Below, piece after piece: positions 9,030 to 19,041 of a stretch of 64,000 nucleotides of DNA (position 1 is the first letter of the stretch; each line of letters starts with the position of its first letter). The DNA comes from Tritrichomonas musculus. Its lineage: Eukaryota; Parabasalia; Tritrichomonadida; Tritrichomonadidae. The stretch spans positions 7,173,501-7,237,500 of the forward strand of contig JAPFFF010000004.1 of assembly GCA_039105265.1 (NCBI GenBank), in the 5' to 3' direction. Under the pieces are notes generated by a model. It saw only the letters and a list, made by a program, of their open reading frames with translations. It searched no databases and was not told the origin of the DNA. The translations under genes were made by a program, and so were the position numbers.

Positions 9030-9782
9030 ATGAATGATTGGGCAAATATCAATTTAAATAGCTCAAATTCAGACGAGAATGAAGATTCACCTAATATCTG
9101 GGGATCTGAAGACGATTTGCCAGACGATTGGATGGATGCGCCAGATCCAGAAGAAGTAGCTATAAAGAAAAAAGAGGAAGAAGAAAGAATCAGAAAAGAA
9201 AAGGAAGAAGCTATTGAAGCAGAAAAAAAGAGAAAGCAAGCAATCCGAGAAGAAAAAATCAGAAAGAAAAAATTACTCTTTGACAATGAAGACGCAAGTA
9301 ATTATGATGACAATCTTTTTGAAGTTACAAAGGAACAAAAAGAAATTGCTGACTTTCATAATGCTCTTGATGCATTTGGCGAACTTGACATGAACAAAGC
9401 AGACACAGATAAAATAGACATTGGTACTTATAATCCTGATACAGTTGCACAATTTAATGCATTTGCAATAGCAATAGAAAGCAAAATAAAACAAATATTT
9501 CCTGAAATTTTACGGGATAACAAAAAGAAAAATGAATATGAGCAGCTTAAATCAATTCAAAACAACAGCATTGTCAAGATGATAGAATATCTCATTACTG
9601 CTTTATGTGATAATTATAAAAGCGCTTTTCTTGAAGATTTGTACAAGCATATGAATGATCTCTATAATAAAAAACTTGATGAATCTAAAAAAATTCAAGG
9701 ATATAAGAAGAAAACAAAACAACAAAAAGGTGCTTTCTTCAATGCTGATAAAAGCAATGATTTTGATGATTCATCAATATAA
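9030..9782 (+). CDS. eIF3j: Translation initiation factor eIF3 subunit j-like protein
   Basis: This 250-aa protein has an acidic N-terminus with Trp-Asp motifs (MNDWANI, DLPDDWMDAPDPEE), a long Glu/Lys coiled-coil region (residues 45-85), and a conserved central part with DFHNALDAFGELD and FAIAIESKIKQIF. A helical end (FLEDLYKHMNDLYNKKLDESKK) is followed by a Lys-rich stretch and a final acidic tail. This order matches eIF3j/HCR1, which docks at the 40S decoding centre and regulates mRNA and eIF1A binding and recycling. The length agrees with family members of about 250-260 aa. It is a single-copy housekeeping gene among expanded families. Confidence 0.75.
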   Translation: MNDWANINLNSSNSDENEDSPNIWGSEDDLPDDWMDAPDPEEVAIKKKEEEERIRKEKEEAIEAEKKRKQAIREEKIRKKKLLFDNEDASNYDDNLFEVTKEQKEIADFHNALDAFGELDMNKADTDKIDIGTYNPDTVAQFNAFAIAIESKIKQIFPEILRDNKKKNEYEQLKSIQNNSIVKMIEYLITALCDNYKSAFLEDLYKHMNDLYNKKLDESKKIQGYKKKTKQQKGAFFNADKSNDFDDSSI

Positions 9783-9969
9783 TTAAAGCAAACTTTAATT
9801 TCAATCTAAAAATTTTTTAAAAAAATTAATCATTTCCAAATATTATTTCTGCACTTTTTGATCAAAGATGGTTTTATTGATTGAAATAATACATAATTTA
9901 TAAGAAGTATACACTTTTTATTGCTTAGGCATATCAAATATGTTAAAAGTGTTAAAAAATGCAAAAAAA

Positions 9970-10041
9970 TACCCCTGATGGGATTCGAACCCATTCCAAA
10001 TGATTCGTAGTCACACATGCTATCCTTTACACCACAGGGGC
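9970..10041 (-). tRNA. tRNA-Arg (ACG)
   Basis: Read on the minus strand, the acceptor GCCCCTG pairs with CAGGGGT (G-U at the top), the D arm carries TGGTGTAAAGGATAGCA, the anticodon loop CTACGAA gives anticodon ACG, and the T arm is ATGGG-TTCGAAT-CCCAT. The discriminator is A. The lower anticodon stem is weak (G-T and T-T). Six T residues follow directly as the Pol III terminator. Confidence 0.9.
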
Positions 10042-10315
10042 TATTGATATATAGTTATAAATATAATATTTATTTTAATATAAATGAAATAAAAAAATAA
10101 TTGATTTATCAATTTGCAAATTTTGGAAAATATATTAATGTAAACAAACATTTAAAATTTCTGAAAATAGTGAAAAGCCAATATGTCAATAAAATTGAGA
10201 GAAAAGTGCAGGGCATGGCAGGTCCTATAGTCCTGGACTTTTAACAAGCTTGTTATAAAAAAATAATTTCATAGCAAAAGCCAACATTTTGAGACTAAGT
10301 AAAACAAAATTGAAA

Positions 10316-10495
10316 AAAGAAGTATTGTGAGAAACGGTTTGATTTCTGGTTGAAAATAATCACAATAGTTCTTTCTGACATATTCATCACTCGTAATTAT
10401 TGAAAAAAAGGATTCATCAATTATCACTATTTTTTCTTCAAGAAGAAATAGAAGGATTCTTTCGTTGTCTTTGAAAATTTGGATTATATATTAAA
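10316..10495 (-). pseudogene. DUF3447 gene fragment
   Basis: The minus strand reads IFKDNERILLFLLEEK, then IIDESFFSIITSDEYVRKNY and FQPEIKPF. That is almost the same block as in the intact DUF3447 proteins at 30400-31473 and 42153-43310. Neither the start nor the ankyrin part is present nearby, so this is a broken fragment. Confidence 0.7.
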
Positions 10496-10559
10496 TTGAA
10501 TAAAAAACTTTCGATATCACAAAAAGGGCCCGACTTGAATAAAAATTGAATTCATTCAA

Positions 10560-10860
10560 TTTTGAATCTTTTTTTGCAGTTTATATTCAATTTAAAATTT
10601 GGGCTGGACTTGAATGTCGCACCCTGTATAAATTATTTTTATTGTTTGATTTTTCGATAAGCTGGTTATATTTATCAAATCCTCCAACAACGACACTTTG
10701 CGAGTATTTGATATATCGATTATTTTTAATATTTTCTTTCGATTTTGGATCAAAAATTCTCATACAAATATGCTTAAAAGCAGTTCTTTGAATTTGTCTT
10801 CACTCAGAGATGAAATTTCAGAATTGAATCTTCTCGGGCCAATTTCAAATTTCAAAGTTT
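10560..10860 (-). pseudogene. RCC1-like gene fragment
   Basis: Minus-strand pieces read VVVGGFDKYNQLIEKSNNKN followed by a VRHSSPAQI block. This is the blade pattern of the RCC1-like proteins expanded in trichomonads (Gly-rich turn, then YNQLGEK-like). Stops interrupt it and flanking blades are missing. Confidence 0.4.
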
Positions 10861-10984
10861 AAATATATAAATTTTATTATATTGCATTTTGGCATAGTCC
10901 TTTTTAATCCTTTCTAAATTCATATTTACAAATGAAATAGTATTATCATGTAACATCTTCAGTAAATCCTCAAAACATAATAGA

Positions 10985-11835
10985 GAATGGGTTTAATCTA
11001 GGAATTCAATATGCTCAAAAGATCCAAAAGATGCAATGAAGAAAGCTCAATCACACATATTGAATTCTTTAATCATTGCTAATTTAACCGTTGGAAGAAT
11101 GAAAATTGAGGAATATGCTCATAATAATTAAAATTTAAAAATAATAAATCAATTAGGATATGATTCAGTACAAATGACTCATTGTAAAATTGGGCCAGAG
11201 ATATGCGTTTATGAATTTCATAGTAGGCTTGTTATTTTGATATCAATTATCAGGTTTGGCACTTTTTTTAACTCAGATAATCGATAATAAAATGCTATCG
11301 ATTGGAACTTTTAATTGATTAAATCGATTATCAAGTATGAAATGTGATACAAAAAAAATATGCTTTTGATATCGAATCTTGATTAATCGAAATTAATACC
11401 TGAAAAAACCATTAAAAATAGTATTTTAATGGCATAAAATAAATATATTCTAACTTATTATGTAAAAGAATCATCTTTTATTAAATTTTATAACGGATAT
11501 GTTAAGTAAACAGTTAAAAAAGTTTACAAAATATTAATACGTTAAAAAATTTTAAATATTGATAATAGATCTTTTATATTTATTCATTATTGATATCAGA
11601 GATTAATTTTTTGATTTGATATTGATATCAGAAAAATGGATCAATTATCGATATCGAAAATCGAGACTTAACAAGCCTATTTCATAGAATAGAAATACTT
11701 GGAGTTGGTCAATGGAATGACCAAAGTATTGAAATCAAAGAATTTACACACAACAATTTAACTTAGAAGTTAACTTTATTACTGATATATATAGTCATTG
11801 CTTTGATGAAAGAGCACTTCTAATGATACAAAAAT
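10985..11835 (+). pseudogene. Unknown gene remnant split by a MITE
   Basis: The plus strand before the MITE carries a readable protein (DAMKKAQSHILNSLIIANLT, later LGYDSVQMTHCKIGPEICVY) with at least one stop. Immediately after the MITE the reading resumes (IEILGVGQWNDQSIEIKEF). Removing the 456-bp element and one copy of its 8-bp target joins the two halves in frame at the insertion site. I do not recognise the family. Confidence 0.5.
11216..11687. mobile_element. 456-bp hAT-type MITE with 8-bp target duplication, copy 1
   Basis: The element spans 11224-11679. Its ends are inverted copies, TAGGCTTGTTA and TAACAAGCCTA, and it is flanked by the direct repeat TTTCATAG at 11216-11223 and 11680-11687. 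Eight-base target duplications are the hAT hallmark. It has no coding capacity. A second copy at 22592-23047 has the same length and is nearly identical. Confidence 0.93.
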
Positions 11836-11913
11836 TAATATAAAAATAAAAAAGATTTAAATTAATTTTATTTAATTGAAATAATTTGTATTTTGCGTAA
11901 AAAACAAATTCAT

Positions 11914-12128
11914 TTATTTGAGGGAGTCTGTATATGCTTTTACTTTGTTTGTATCAACACCATCAAGATAATATTCTGGATCATATACGAGTTTCTGGAA
12001 GAGTTGTTCAAGAGTAAGTCTATCAGAAGGTTTTAAGGACCAGCATTGTTCTATCAATGTTTGTATTGACTTCTTAATAGGTGCTTTTAATTCTGGACGT
12101 TTTCCTTCAGCAGCTAATTTATAGAATT
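11914..12128 (-). pseudogene. Kinase C-lobe tail fragment
   Basis: The minus strand reads LAAEGKRPELKAPIKKSIQT, LIEQCWSLKPSDRLTLEQLF and a YYLDGVDTNKVKAY tail before a stop at 11914. It is the last ~70 residues of a trichomonad TKL-type kinase, including the conserved Trp and Arg of subdomain XI. A stop lies just upstream and no catalytic core is present. Confidence 0.7.
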
Positions 12129-12187
12129 AGAAAGAGGAATAAAAATTCTTATAATTTTATTTATCCGTTAAATTTTTATTAATAACA

Positions 12188-15100
12188 TTAAAGTACATTT
12201 AATGAAAACTGGTTCATCAATTCATAGATACAACCAAAAGATGATAATAATTTTAATCCAAATAAAACATTTTCTTTTTTGTTAATTAAAGAGCTAGCAA
12301 TTTTTTGAACCAGATTCTTTTCAATGTCTGATTCATTCTTATAATCGTTTAACATTAATACATGGTAAGCATCTTTATTTCTTCCATAATTAGAAAGAAT
12401 TTCCGCAGCTGAATAAATATTCTTTGTAATTAATAAAATATCAACAGCTTCGTTAACCAAATTATTAGATAATAAATTGTCCACCACAAGTTGAACAGAT
12501 TCTGACTTATTTGAATGTGAATTATACAAAGCAGCAAGCATCATATTATTTAAGTATTCTTTATCGCTTGGATCGGTTTTCAGCAACAAATCTCTTGCTT
12601 TTTCCAAATATCCAAGTTTTAAGAACGTTTTTGACGATAAAGAATTGAAAGGTTCATGTAAAGATAAAATTTGATTCAACAATTCGACACTATTTCTCAA
12701 AGAAACAGAAAGATTATTAGCATTTGTCGAAAATATTTGATTAATCAAATTATTTTCATTCTTTTTGACATCATCTTTGATCATCTTCGTCAACGACGTG
12801 TAAAAGAAAGGAGGCGATGAAGGAGAAAAGTCGCCTGAGACGTTAATTGCAATCAATTTGTTATAATTTAAAAGACGAAGAAGAAAACCTTCTTTAGAAA
12901 ATTGTTTCATATATTTAATGTTTTCTGCAATTGTTGTCACTGTTGCATTGTTGTTCGAAACAAGAATTCCTTGATTGTTGGTGTCAAGAATTGCATATGA
13001 CTTCTTCGAGCATGAAGAAATCTGCTTGATTGGTCCAAGTCTTTTCTTCTCATAAATAACTTTTATGTCTTTTATATTTATGTCCTTCATTGATGAAATT
13101 CCAGCAAGTTTCTTCTTGGTGATTAAAAAGGCGCTTCCTTTCTCTGTTCCGATGTAAATTCCACGGTTTTGCCAAGAGATGAAAGTTGCCCTGAATCCCA
13201 ACGATGAATAAATTTGGTTCACAAATTTATTCTCGCTCAAGTCGAAGAAGAAGAGAATGTTCTTTGATGCAAAAACAACTTGGTCGCCTTTTGGTGAAAT
13301 GCTTCCAATTAACGAGTACGAATCCTTCTTGATTTTGTCACTGAAGTCGATTGAGTTGATGATTTCAAGATTGGATTCGGTATCAAGGAAGTGAACTTGC
13401 TTACTACTCAATATCAAGACGATCATTTTGTAACTTTTTGAGAAGAAAACTTGTGTGATGCTGATGCTTTTGTTGTCGAACTTTTTCAATAGTGGCTCTG
13501 TCACTTTTCGTGTCTTTAAATCAATCAAGTAAAGTGACTTCTTGCACCATGCAACAAGCTTCTGTGTGGAGATCCAATTGACGTGTTTGACCTTGACTTC
13601 ATTCTTTCTCGAGTGAACGTTGAATGACAAAGAGAAAGAATTTGAATTGCCATGATTCATCATGTCACTTTTGTATGAATTCCTAGTACTCAAAAAGTCG
13701 GAATCAGAACTGTTATCGATATCGTTCTCAAACGTCATCGAGTTGATCTTCTGTAAATCACTCGCTTCAACTTCGCTGTAATCTTCAGTGTTCGATTCGT
13801 CGCTCGAGTGGAACACTTGCGAACTGCTGCTGCTGCTGCTGCTTTCGTCGGATGATTCTTCATTGTATTCTCCGTCGAACTTGTGAATGACAATTGACTC
13901 AGGTGTGTTTGATGTCAACGATATCGTGTTGTTATCGTTCAAAACGGCTATGCTGCCATCTCCAAAGTCAAAATCAACTGGTTTGCCATCCATCAACTTG
14001 ATCCTCTTGGTTACAAAGATCTTGTTTCGTCTGTACTCAATTTCAGTAAGCCAATTTGAGGCGGTTGTTATCAAAATTTTATCGTCATGTTTTGAAAAAG
14101 TGAGGTTTTCAGTGAAGCCGTATTTGCCACCGATACTTGAAACATACGATCGTACCCACGATTGATTGACTAACCGCCAAACCGTTATGTCGTTATCGTC
14201 ACATACTACAACGATATCTTTCTCTTTCTCAAGTAAGGTTAGGAATTTGCTGTTCTGAGTTTGGATAAATGGAAGTAGAATTCCTTTGGAAATGGAAATT
14301 AGAAATGTTGAGGTATTAGTTGCAAATATGAGGAAATCTTGATCATTTGGATAGAATTCACAGAAATTAACTACAATATCGCTGTTGTTGTTGGATTCAA
14401 TGAAATTAAAGTTCTGGAAAACTTGAATCTTTGATTGCTTTATGTCATTTTCAATCTTAATAAATCCAATCGATCCGTCTTTGGAGGCAATGGCAACAAT
14501 TAAGCCATCAATATCATCTTGTGTTATAAAATCAACAGATTTTAGCACATTTTCTGAAGATTTGGTCGAATTTGCATAAAAATCAAAACTTTTTATAATT
14601 TGAATTGTTTTTTTGTAAACTTCACAAATGTAAAGATGCCCCGACTTTGAGCCTGCGTAAAATCTATTCACTTTGTTTGATGACCAAAGAATTGAGATAA
14701 TCGAATCATTGATATGTACCTTTCCGATTATTTCTTTTGTGAAAATATTATAAACTAAAATATGACCATCTTCTGATGAAACAGCCAAAATTGGCTTTGA
14801 TATGCATGGTTGTAAATATCCATTTGCCCATCCAACTGCAGTGATTATTGTGCTTTTTAAAGGCTGCTTGCTTATTTGACCAACAGCATATCTTTCAAAA
14901 GGAGAAAACATAAACATTGGTGTCAAGCATCCTTTATTATCATTAGCAAAAATGGATAAACATCCTTTATATGTTGAGGCAAATAGTCCACATCGTCCCC
15001 ATGAGCTTAAATGCTGAAGATTATTTGTAATCTTAAGATCTTTAGGAATTTCATCATATGAATGTGTGTGAATTGAATGTTGTATTAAATCCGTATTTGA

Positions 15101-15256
15101 ATAATTGCCTGATGAAGCCAAATGTAATGATAAATTTGGTTTTAACATTTCATTTTGTTTTACAGTTGAAGCAATTGTCTTAAATGGTTTGTTATGATGA
15201 ACTTGATTATAAGGTAAAAAGGGCCATTCTTTGAATGATAAATTTAATGATGCCAT
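12188..15256 (-). CDS. Large WD-repeat protein with an alpha-solenoid C-terminus, WDR11-like
   Basis: This 1022-aa protein has two blocks of degenerate WD blades. The first covers about residues 75-450 (AVSSEDGHILVYNI, AGSKSGHLYICEV), the second about 550-760 (HVNWISTQKLVAWCKKSLYL, VVFASKNILFFFDL). An acidic poly-Ser linker sits between them at about 470-510. The last 200 residues are helical (LDKARDLL-like repeats, NEAVDILLITKNIYSAAEIL). Two propellers plus a solenoid is the coatomer/WDR11 architecture; WDR11 acts at the trans-Golgi in vesicle tethering. The match is by architecture and a few phrases, so another membrane-coat-like WD protein is possible. An initiator-like motif lies 6 bases before the ATG. 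The middle of the gene is noticeably less AT-rich. Confidence 0.75.
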   Translation of the reverse strand: MASLNLSFKEWPFLPYNQVHHNKPFKTIASTVKQNEMLKPNLSLHLASSGNYSNTDLIQHSIHTHSYDEIPKDLKITNNLQHLSSWGRCGLFASTYKGCLSIFANDNKGCLTPMFMFSPFERYAVGQISKQPLKSTIITAVGWANGYLQPCISKPILAVSSEDGHILVYNIFTKEIIGKVHINDSIISILWSSNKVNRFYAGSKSGHLYICEVYKKTIQIIKSFDFYANSTKSSENVLKSVDFITQDDIDGLIVAIASKDGSIGFIKIENDIKQSKIQVFQNFNFIESNNNSDIVVNFCEFYPNDQDFLIFATNTSTFLISISKGILLPFIQTQNSKFLTLLEKEKDIVVVCDDNDITVWRLVNQSWVRSYVSSIGGKYGFTENLTFSKHDDKILITTASNWLTEIEYRRNKIFVTKRIKLMDGKPVDFDFGDGSIAVLNDNNTISLTSNTPESIVIHKFDGEYNEESSDESSSSSSSSQVFHSSDESNTEDYSEVEASDLQKINSMTFENDIDNSSDSDFLSTRNSYKSDMMNHGNSNSFSLSFNVHSRKNEVKVKHVNWISTQKLVAWCKKSLYLIDLKTRKVTEPLLKKFDNKSISITQVFFSKSYKMIVLILSSKQVHFLDTESNLEIINSIDFSDKIKKDSYSLIGSISPKGDQVVFASKNILFFFDLSENKFVNQIYSSLGFRATFISWQNRGIYIGTEKGSAFLITKKKLAGISSMKDINIKDIKVIYEKKRLGPIKQISSCSKKSYAILDTNNQGILVSNNNATVTTIAENIKYMKQFSKEGFLLRLLNYNKLIAINVSGDFSPSSPPFFYTSLTKMIKDDVKKNENNLINQIFSTNANNLSVSLRNSVELLNQILSLHEPFNSLSSKTFLKLGYLEKARDLLLKTDPSDKEYLNNMMLAALYNSHSNKSESVQLVVDNLLSNNLVNEAVDILLITKNIYSAAEILSNYGRNKDAYHVLMLNDYKNESDIEKNLVQKIASSLINKKENVLFGLKLLSSFGCIYELMNQFSLNVL

Positions 15257-15262
15257 GTTGAG

Positions 15263-15271
15263 AAAAAATGA
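15263..15271 (-). promoter_or_regulatory. Initiator-like motif before the WD-repeat gene
   Basis: TCATTTTTT on the minus strand, preceded by a second TCATTT, ends six bases upstream of the ATG at 15256, fitting the trichomonad initiator. Confidence 0.5.
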
Positions 15272-16195
15272 AATGAATAGAAAATTTTAAATTTTTAAAA
15301 ATTACCTTTAAAAAGTACAATCGTTGGATATCATATTTTTTTTTAAATATCTTTTTATTTTATTCATTTTTTCTTAATCTAATGTTAAATATGATTAATA
15401 AATATTATTATAAAATTTAAAAGATATAAAAATTAAATATTTTAACAAATAATATCAAGAAAGGTGAAAAGTGTTGATAAAATATATATAAAACTTTTTA
15501 AAAGAATAATCAAACTCTCATAAAAATTCAGATAATTTATAATTGAAAAATTGATCAAAGCATTGAAAAAGTTTAATCTTTTTTTTTTATTATACAAAAA
15601 ATTAAAAATTTCTGTATAACAATCAAACTTTTTCAATAATTTATATTTTTGTAAGAATTAAATTCTGATGAAATGTTGGTAAAATTGATAATAAATTGAC
15701 AAGCACATTGCTTATTTATTCAATTTTTAGACCATGATTTAACAGAAATAAAATTGAGAGATTAAGAAATTCTCAATTGCTCAATCTGAAAAAGAGAATT
15801 TTTCATAACCAAAAATCAATAATTCATAATTATATAATTATCATGGAATAAGTATCATGTAATATTTAAATTCCTGTTTCAAATACTGAGAAAATAATAC
15901 AATATTATTGAATATAAATATATATTCAGTAAATTACATCTTAACCAGATGTTTGTATATAAAAATGGAAAATATGCAAAAAATTATCATTTCAAAAATA
16001 ATATTTTTTAATAAAAAAAAAAAAAATAATCATTATTTTGAATTTCAAAGTGTTTTTCCCCCAACTTTTGATTCACAGGTAGTTGTGAGAAACAGTGTTA
16101 AGCGTTAATATATTCATCAAAAAAAATAATAAAATTATCTGCTATATTTTTTTTTAATCAAATATATTTTTGATTAGATTGTCATTCAGAACTTT
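15272..16195. other. AT-rich spacer, nothing recognised
   Basis: Homopolymer-rich spacer. Short open frames at 15442-15636 and 15908-16108 have no coding character or recognisable motif. Confidence 0.5.
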
Positions 16196-16613
16196 TAGGC
16201 TTGTTAACTCTCAAAAATCAAAAATGAGTAATAAACTTTTTTCTGATATCTATATGTAGGCTAAAACAAAATTTTGATATTGAAATTCGATTTAAAATTT
16301 AGGGTGTAACGATAGAAAATTTTCAATAAATTGAGAAAACAAATCAAATATCTATAGGATTTCCTTGAAAAGCATATAATTAAAATGCATATTAAAAACT
16401 ATAAATAAAAAATAAATTCAATCGATCAAAAGCCTACCAGAAGTCGAGTGTACACTTTTTAAATTTCTGAAGATCTGTTTGAATCATGTTCATAAAAAAA
16501 ACAATATAAAAATATTTAATAAATATAAATAAATAATCATATACAAGTATATATAATCGAGTATCAGATGCAAAAAAGTGATGTTTTTGATATCGATTAT
16601 CAAAATAACAAAA
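16196..16613. mobile_element. Diverged hAT-type MITE, copy 3, reversed
   Basis: The left end TAGGCTTGTTAA matches the 456-bp family's right end reversed, and the right end (GATTATCAAAATAACAA) matches its left end reversed before dissolving into a long A run. The interior shares scattered motifs such as TTTTCTGATATC but is highly diverged. No clear target duplication remains. Confidence 0.55.
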
Positions 16614-16779
16614 AAAAAAAAAAAAAAAAATTAAATGTTAATAAAGGAGGATCTTAACGAAAGATGGCACCGATTACTTAACTTAGGCATTTTATGTAGC
16701 CAAGCCTACCGTATGCTACTGATATAATAGAAAAAATTCTTAAGTTTTTCAAATATTAAATTTATAGTTATATGTGGTG

Positions 16780-17322
16780 TTTAATAGAAATGTTTTATAA
16801 ATGCACTCTTGAATATATTTTCTATTATTGAAGTTTTTCATTATATTATCTTCCATAACTTTTTGAAATTCCTTGCCAGCAAATTCTCTTCCATTGTAGG
16901 AATGAAGAAAGCAAGTTTTCAATCCGTTTTTAAAGCGTTTTTTAATGCACTTGCCCCCAATGGAGAGTTTTTTACCTAGAGGATTTCGGCATATATTATA
17001 AAACGGGTAGCATCATCAATAAAGGAAATCAAATACACTTTGATTTTCTCCCCTTAATAAATAAATGTGAGTTCTTGTAAATCAGTATTCCACTGTTGAT
17101 TTTTATTCTTGGCAGAAAACCTTTTTTTTTTTCTTTTGGTTCTGACTTTTTGCGTAGAAATAGCTCTTCTTCCTTAAAAATTCGGCAAACTCAATTCTAT
17201 TAATTTTGAATCCATATCGTTGTAACGCGTCAGCAGTTCTTTTGTTACCTACGCGAAAATCAGTGCGATAACTTTGAACATTTTGAATTTCTTGTTCTGA
17301 AATAGTATTTTGAAGCCTCCCT

Positions 17323-17354
<32 letters not shown>

Positions 17355-17438
17355 TGATCTCTTCATATCCATTTGTTTGGATCCTTGTATAAATGAAATT
17401 TTGTTTTCACAAATTTGATTGTAAATGTTTTGTAGCAT
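16780..17438 (-). mobile_element. Integrase-core (rve-type) fossil
   Basis: Minus-strand pieces show a helix-turn-helix-like N-terminal part around 17110-17330 and, below 17100, an integrase catalytic-core pattern (a TDL strand, a FIDDATRFIIYAEIL block and a later Glu-containing block). The family could be a Polinton/Maverick integrase or another rve-type transposon integrase; the sequence alone does not decide. It is an old, broken remnant with several breaks, lying between two hAT-family pieces. Confidence 0.55.
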
Positions 17439-17573
17439 TAATTAAATACCAAATATTTAGTATTTTATTCAATAAAATAATATTTCGATCTTTATTAAAT
17501 TTGGAAAAATACATAATTACTTTATTAAATAAAACAAATAACAATCATAAAAAAGAATAATCAACTCTAAATT

Positions 17574-18700
17574 TAGGCTTGTTAAGTGTAACAATTAGAT
17601 GTTATATACATGGTGAATTTAAAGATTTTTTAGATTTCATAAAATTAAATAATGATATCAATGATGCTCCTTTATTGGCAGGCAAAATAAACAAAAGCCT
17701 GAAGAGCTATGATTTGACTGGTTATGATATTTTGACATGTGCAACCGATAATTGCAACTTAATGAATTTGACAGCAGAATTATTAGATATTTGGAAAATT
17801 CCGTGCATCCTTCATTTGTTCAATCTAATTTTTGAAGTATTTATAGATTCCATATAGGTCAAAATATCACCAATTTTAAATTTAATTCATTTACTAAATA
17901 ATAGCGAAAAATCAAAAAAGATTCCTAGTTATTGTGTTTCAAGATGGACAAGTTTCTGTGATTGTTTAATCTCTTTATTCGAAACGAGAGAGTACATCAG
18001 TCAATTTTTTGATATAACAGAATTCCTAGAAGAAGAACAATTTTGTTATTTGGAAAATTAACAAGAACTTTACAAAAAGTTTAAGTATATTATCCTGACT
18101 TATGAAAGTGATTCTTTTGGAGCCAGTGGATGCTTTTTGGCAGATATCAAGTTCCTTGAAGATGAATTCTCAAGCATCGAATGTACTGATTTAGAAAACG
18201 GAGCTCAAAAAGCAGAGGAAAAAATAAACTAAAGAATACTCATGAATTTTTCTGGAACGCCATTTCTCCGAAAGCTTTGATTTTAAATGTTCAGATTGAA
18301 GATTATCAAAAAATATTAACTCAAGATGAAATCAATGACTCAATAAAAGTAATAAAAACAAAAATAAAGAAAAAAAGATGAAAAAATTCTTGTCGAAGAG
18401 ATAACAGAGATTCTCAACTCATTATAGAAAAATTAAAACATAAGTTGCTATATGGAGGAGATTCAACAATCACTAAATTAAATTAGTGATTGGCAACTAA
18501 TAATGGTAGCATTAGAAGATTTAGGTGTACTTGTCACGTCAGTATCATCTGAACGTTCATTTTCTCGAGCTAGATATATCATAAATTATCATCGTACAAA
18601 TATATCTGTTGAACATGCGAAAGATCAATTGATCATCAAATGTAACAGAGGAATATCATTAGATGTTTTTGAGCAATTAAATGATTTTGAATAAAATATC
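17574..18700 (+). mobile_element. hAT-superfamily transposase remnant
   Basis: A TAGGCTTGTTA end at 17574, shared with the 456-bp MITEs, is followed by hAT transposase blocks. Around 17740-17850 is CATDNCNLMN with CILHLFNLI, the RNase-H-like region. Near 17935 is CVSRWTSFCDCL. At 18510-18680 is the C-terminal dimerisation region (VSSERSFSRARYI, VEHAKDQLIIKC). Several stops and frame changes lie between 17860 and 18500, so it is dead. The right end runs into a T/A tract and no right terminal repeat was found. This looks like the relic of the autonomous partner of the MITEs. Confidence 0.8.
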
Positions 18701-18719
18701 GATTATATAAATTTCCATC

Positions 18720-18726
18720 TTATCTT

Positions 18727-18763
<37 letters not shown>

Positions 18764-18960
18764 CTTCTTCTCAATCTTAATCTTCTTCTTGTTCTTAATC
18801 TTACTACCCTGATCTCAATCAGAATCTTCATTTTCTCTCATTCTCAATCTTAATCAATTTCACAATTTCAATCTTAATTATCTTCTCAATCCCAATTTTA
18901 TTTTCTTATTAACATCAATCCTAACCATCGTATCATTTTCAATCTTATTTTCATTCCTGG
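18720..18960. repeat. Poly-T/poly-A palindrome and TCTCAATCTTAATC repeat tract
   Basis: About 22 T followed directly by about 18 A (18724-18763) would form a simple hairpin. It is followed to about 18960 by a pyrimidine-rich degenerate repeat of the motif TCTCAATCTTAATC. Confidence 0.7.
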
Positions 18961-19041
18961 TCGCTTCTCATTTGCAGTATTAATTTTAAAGTAAAATTAA
19001 ATGAATACTATGAGAAAACTTTTAAATTTTTCTGAGTAAAA

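Noticed and set aside
13887-14165. Plus-strand frame inside the WD-repeat gene
   Set aside because: It is a shadow of the less AT-rich middle of the WD gene with no family features.
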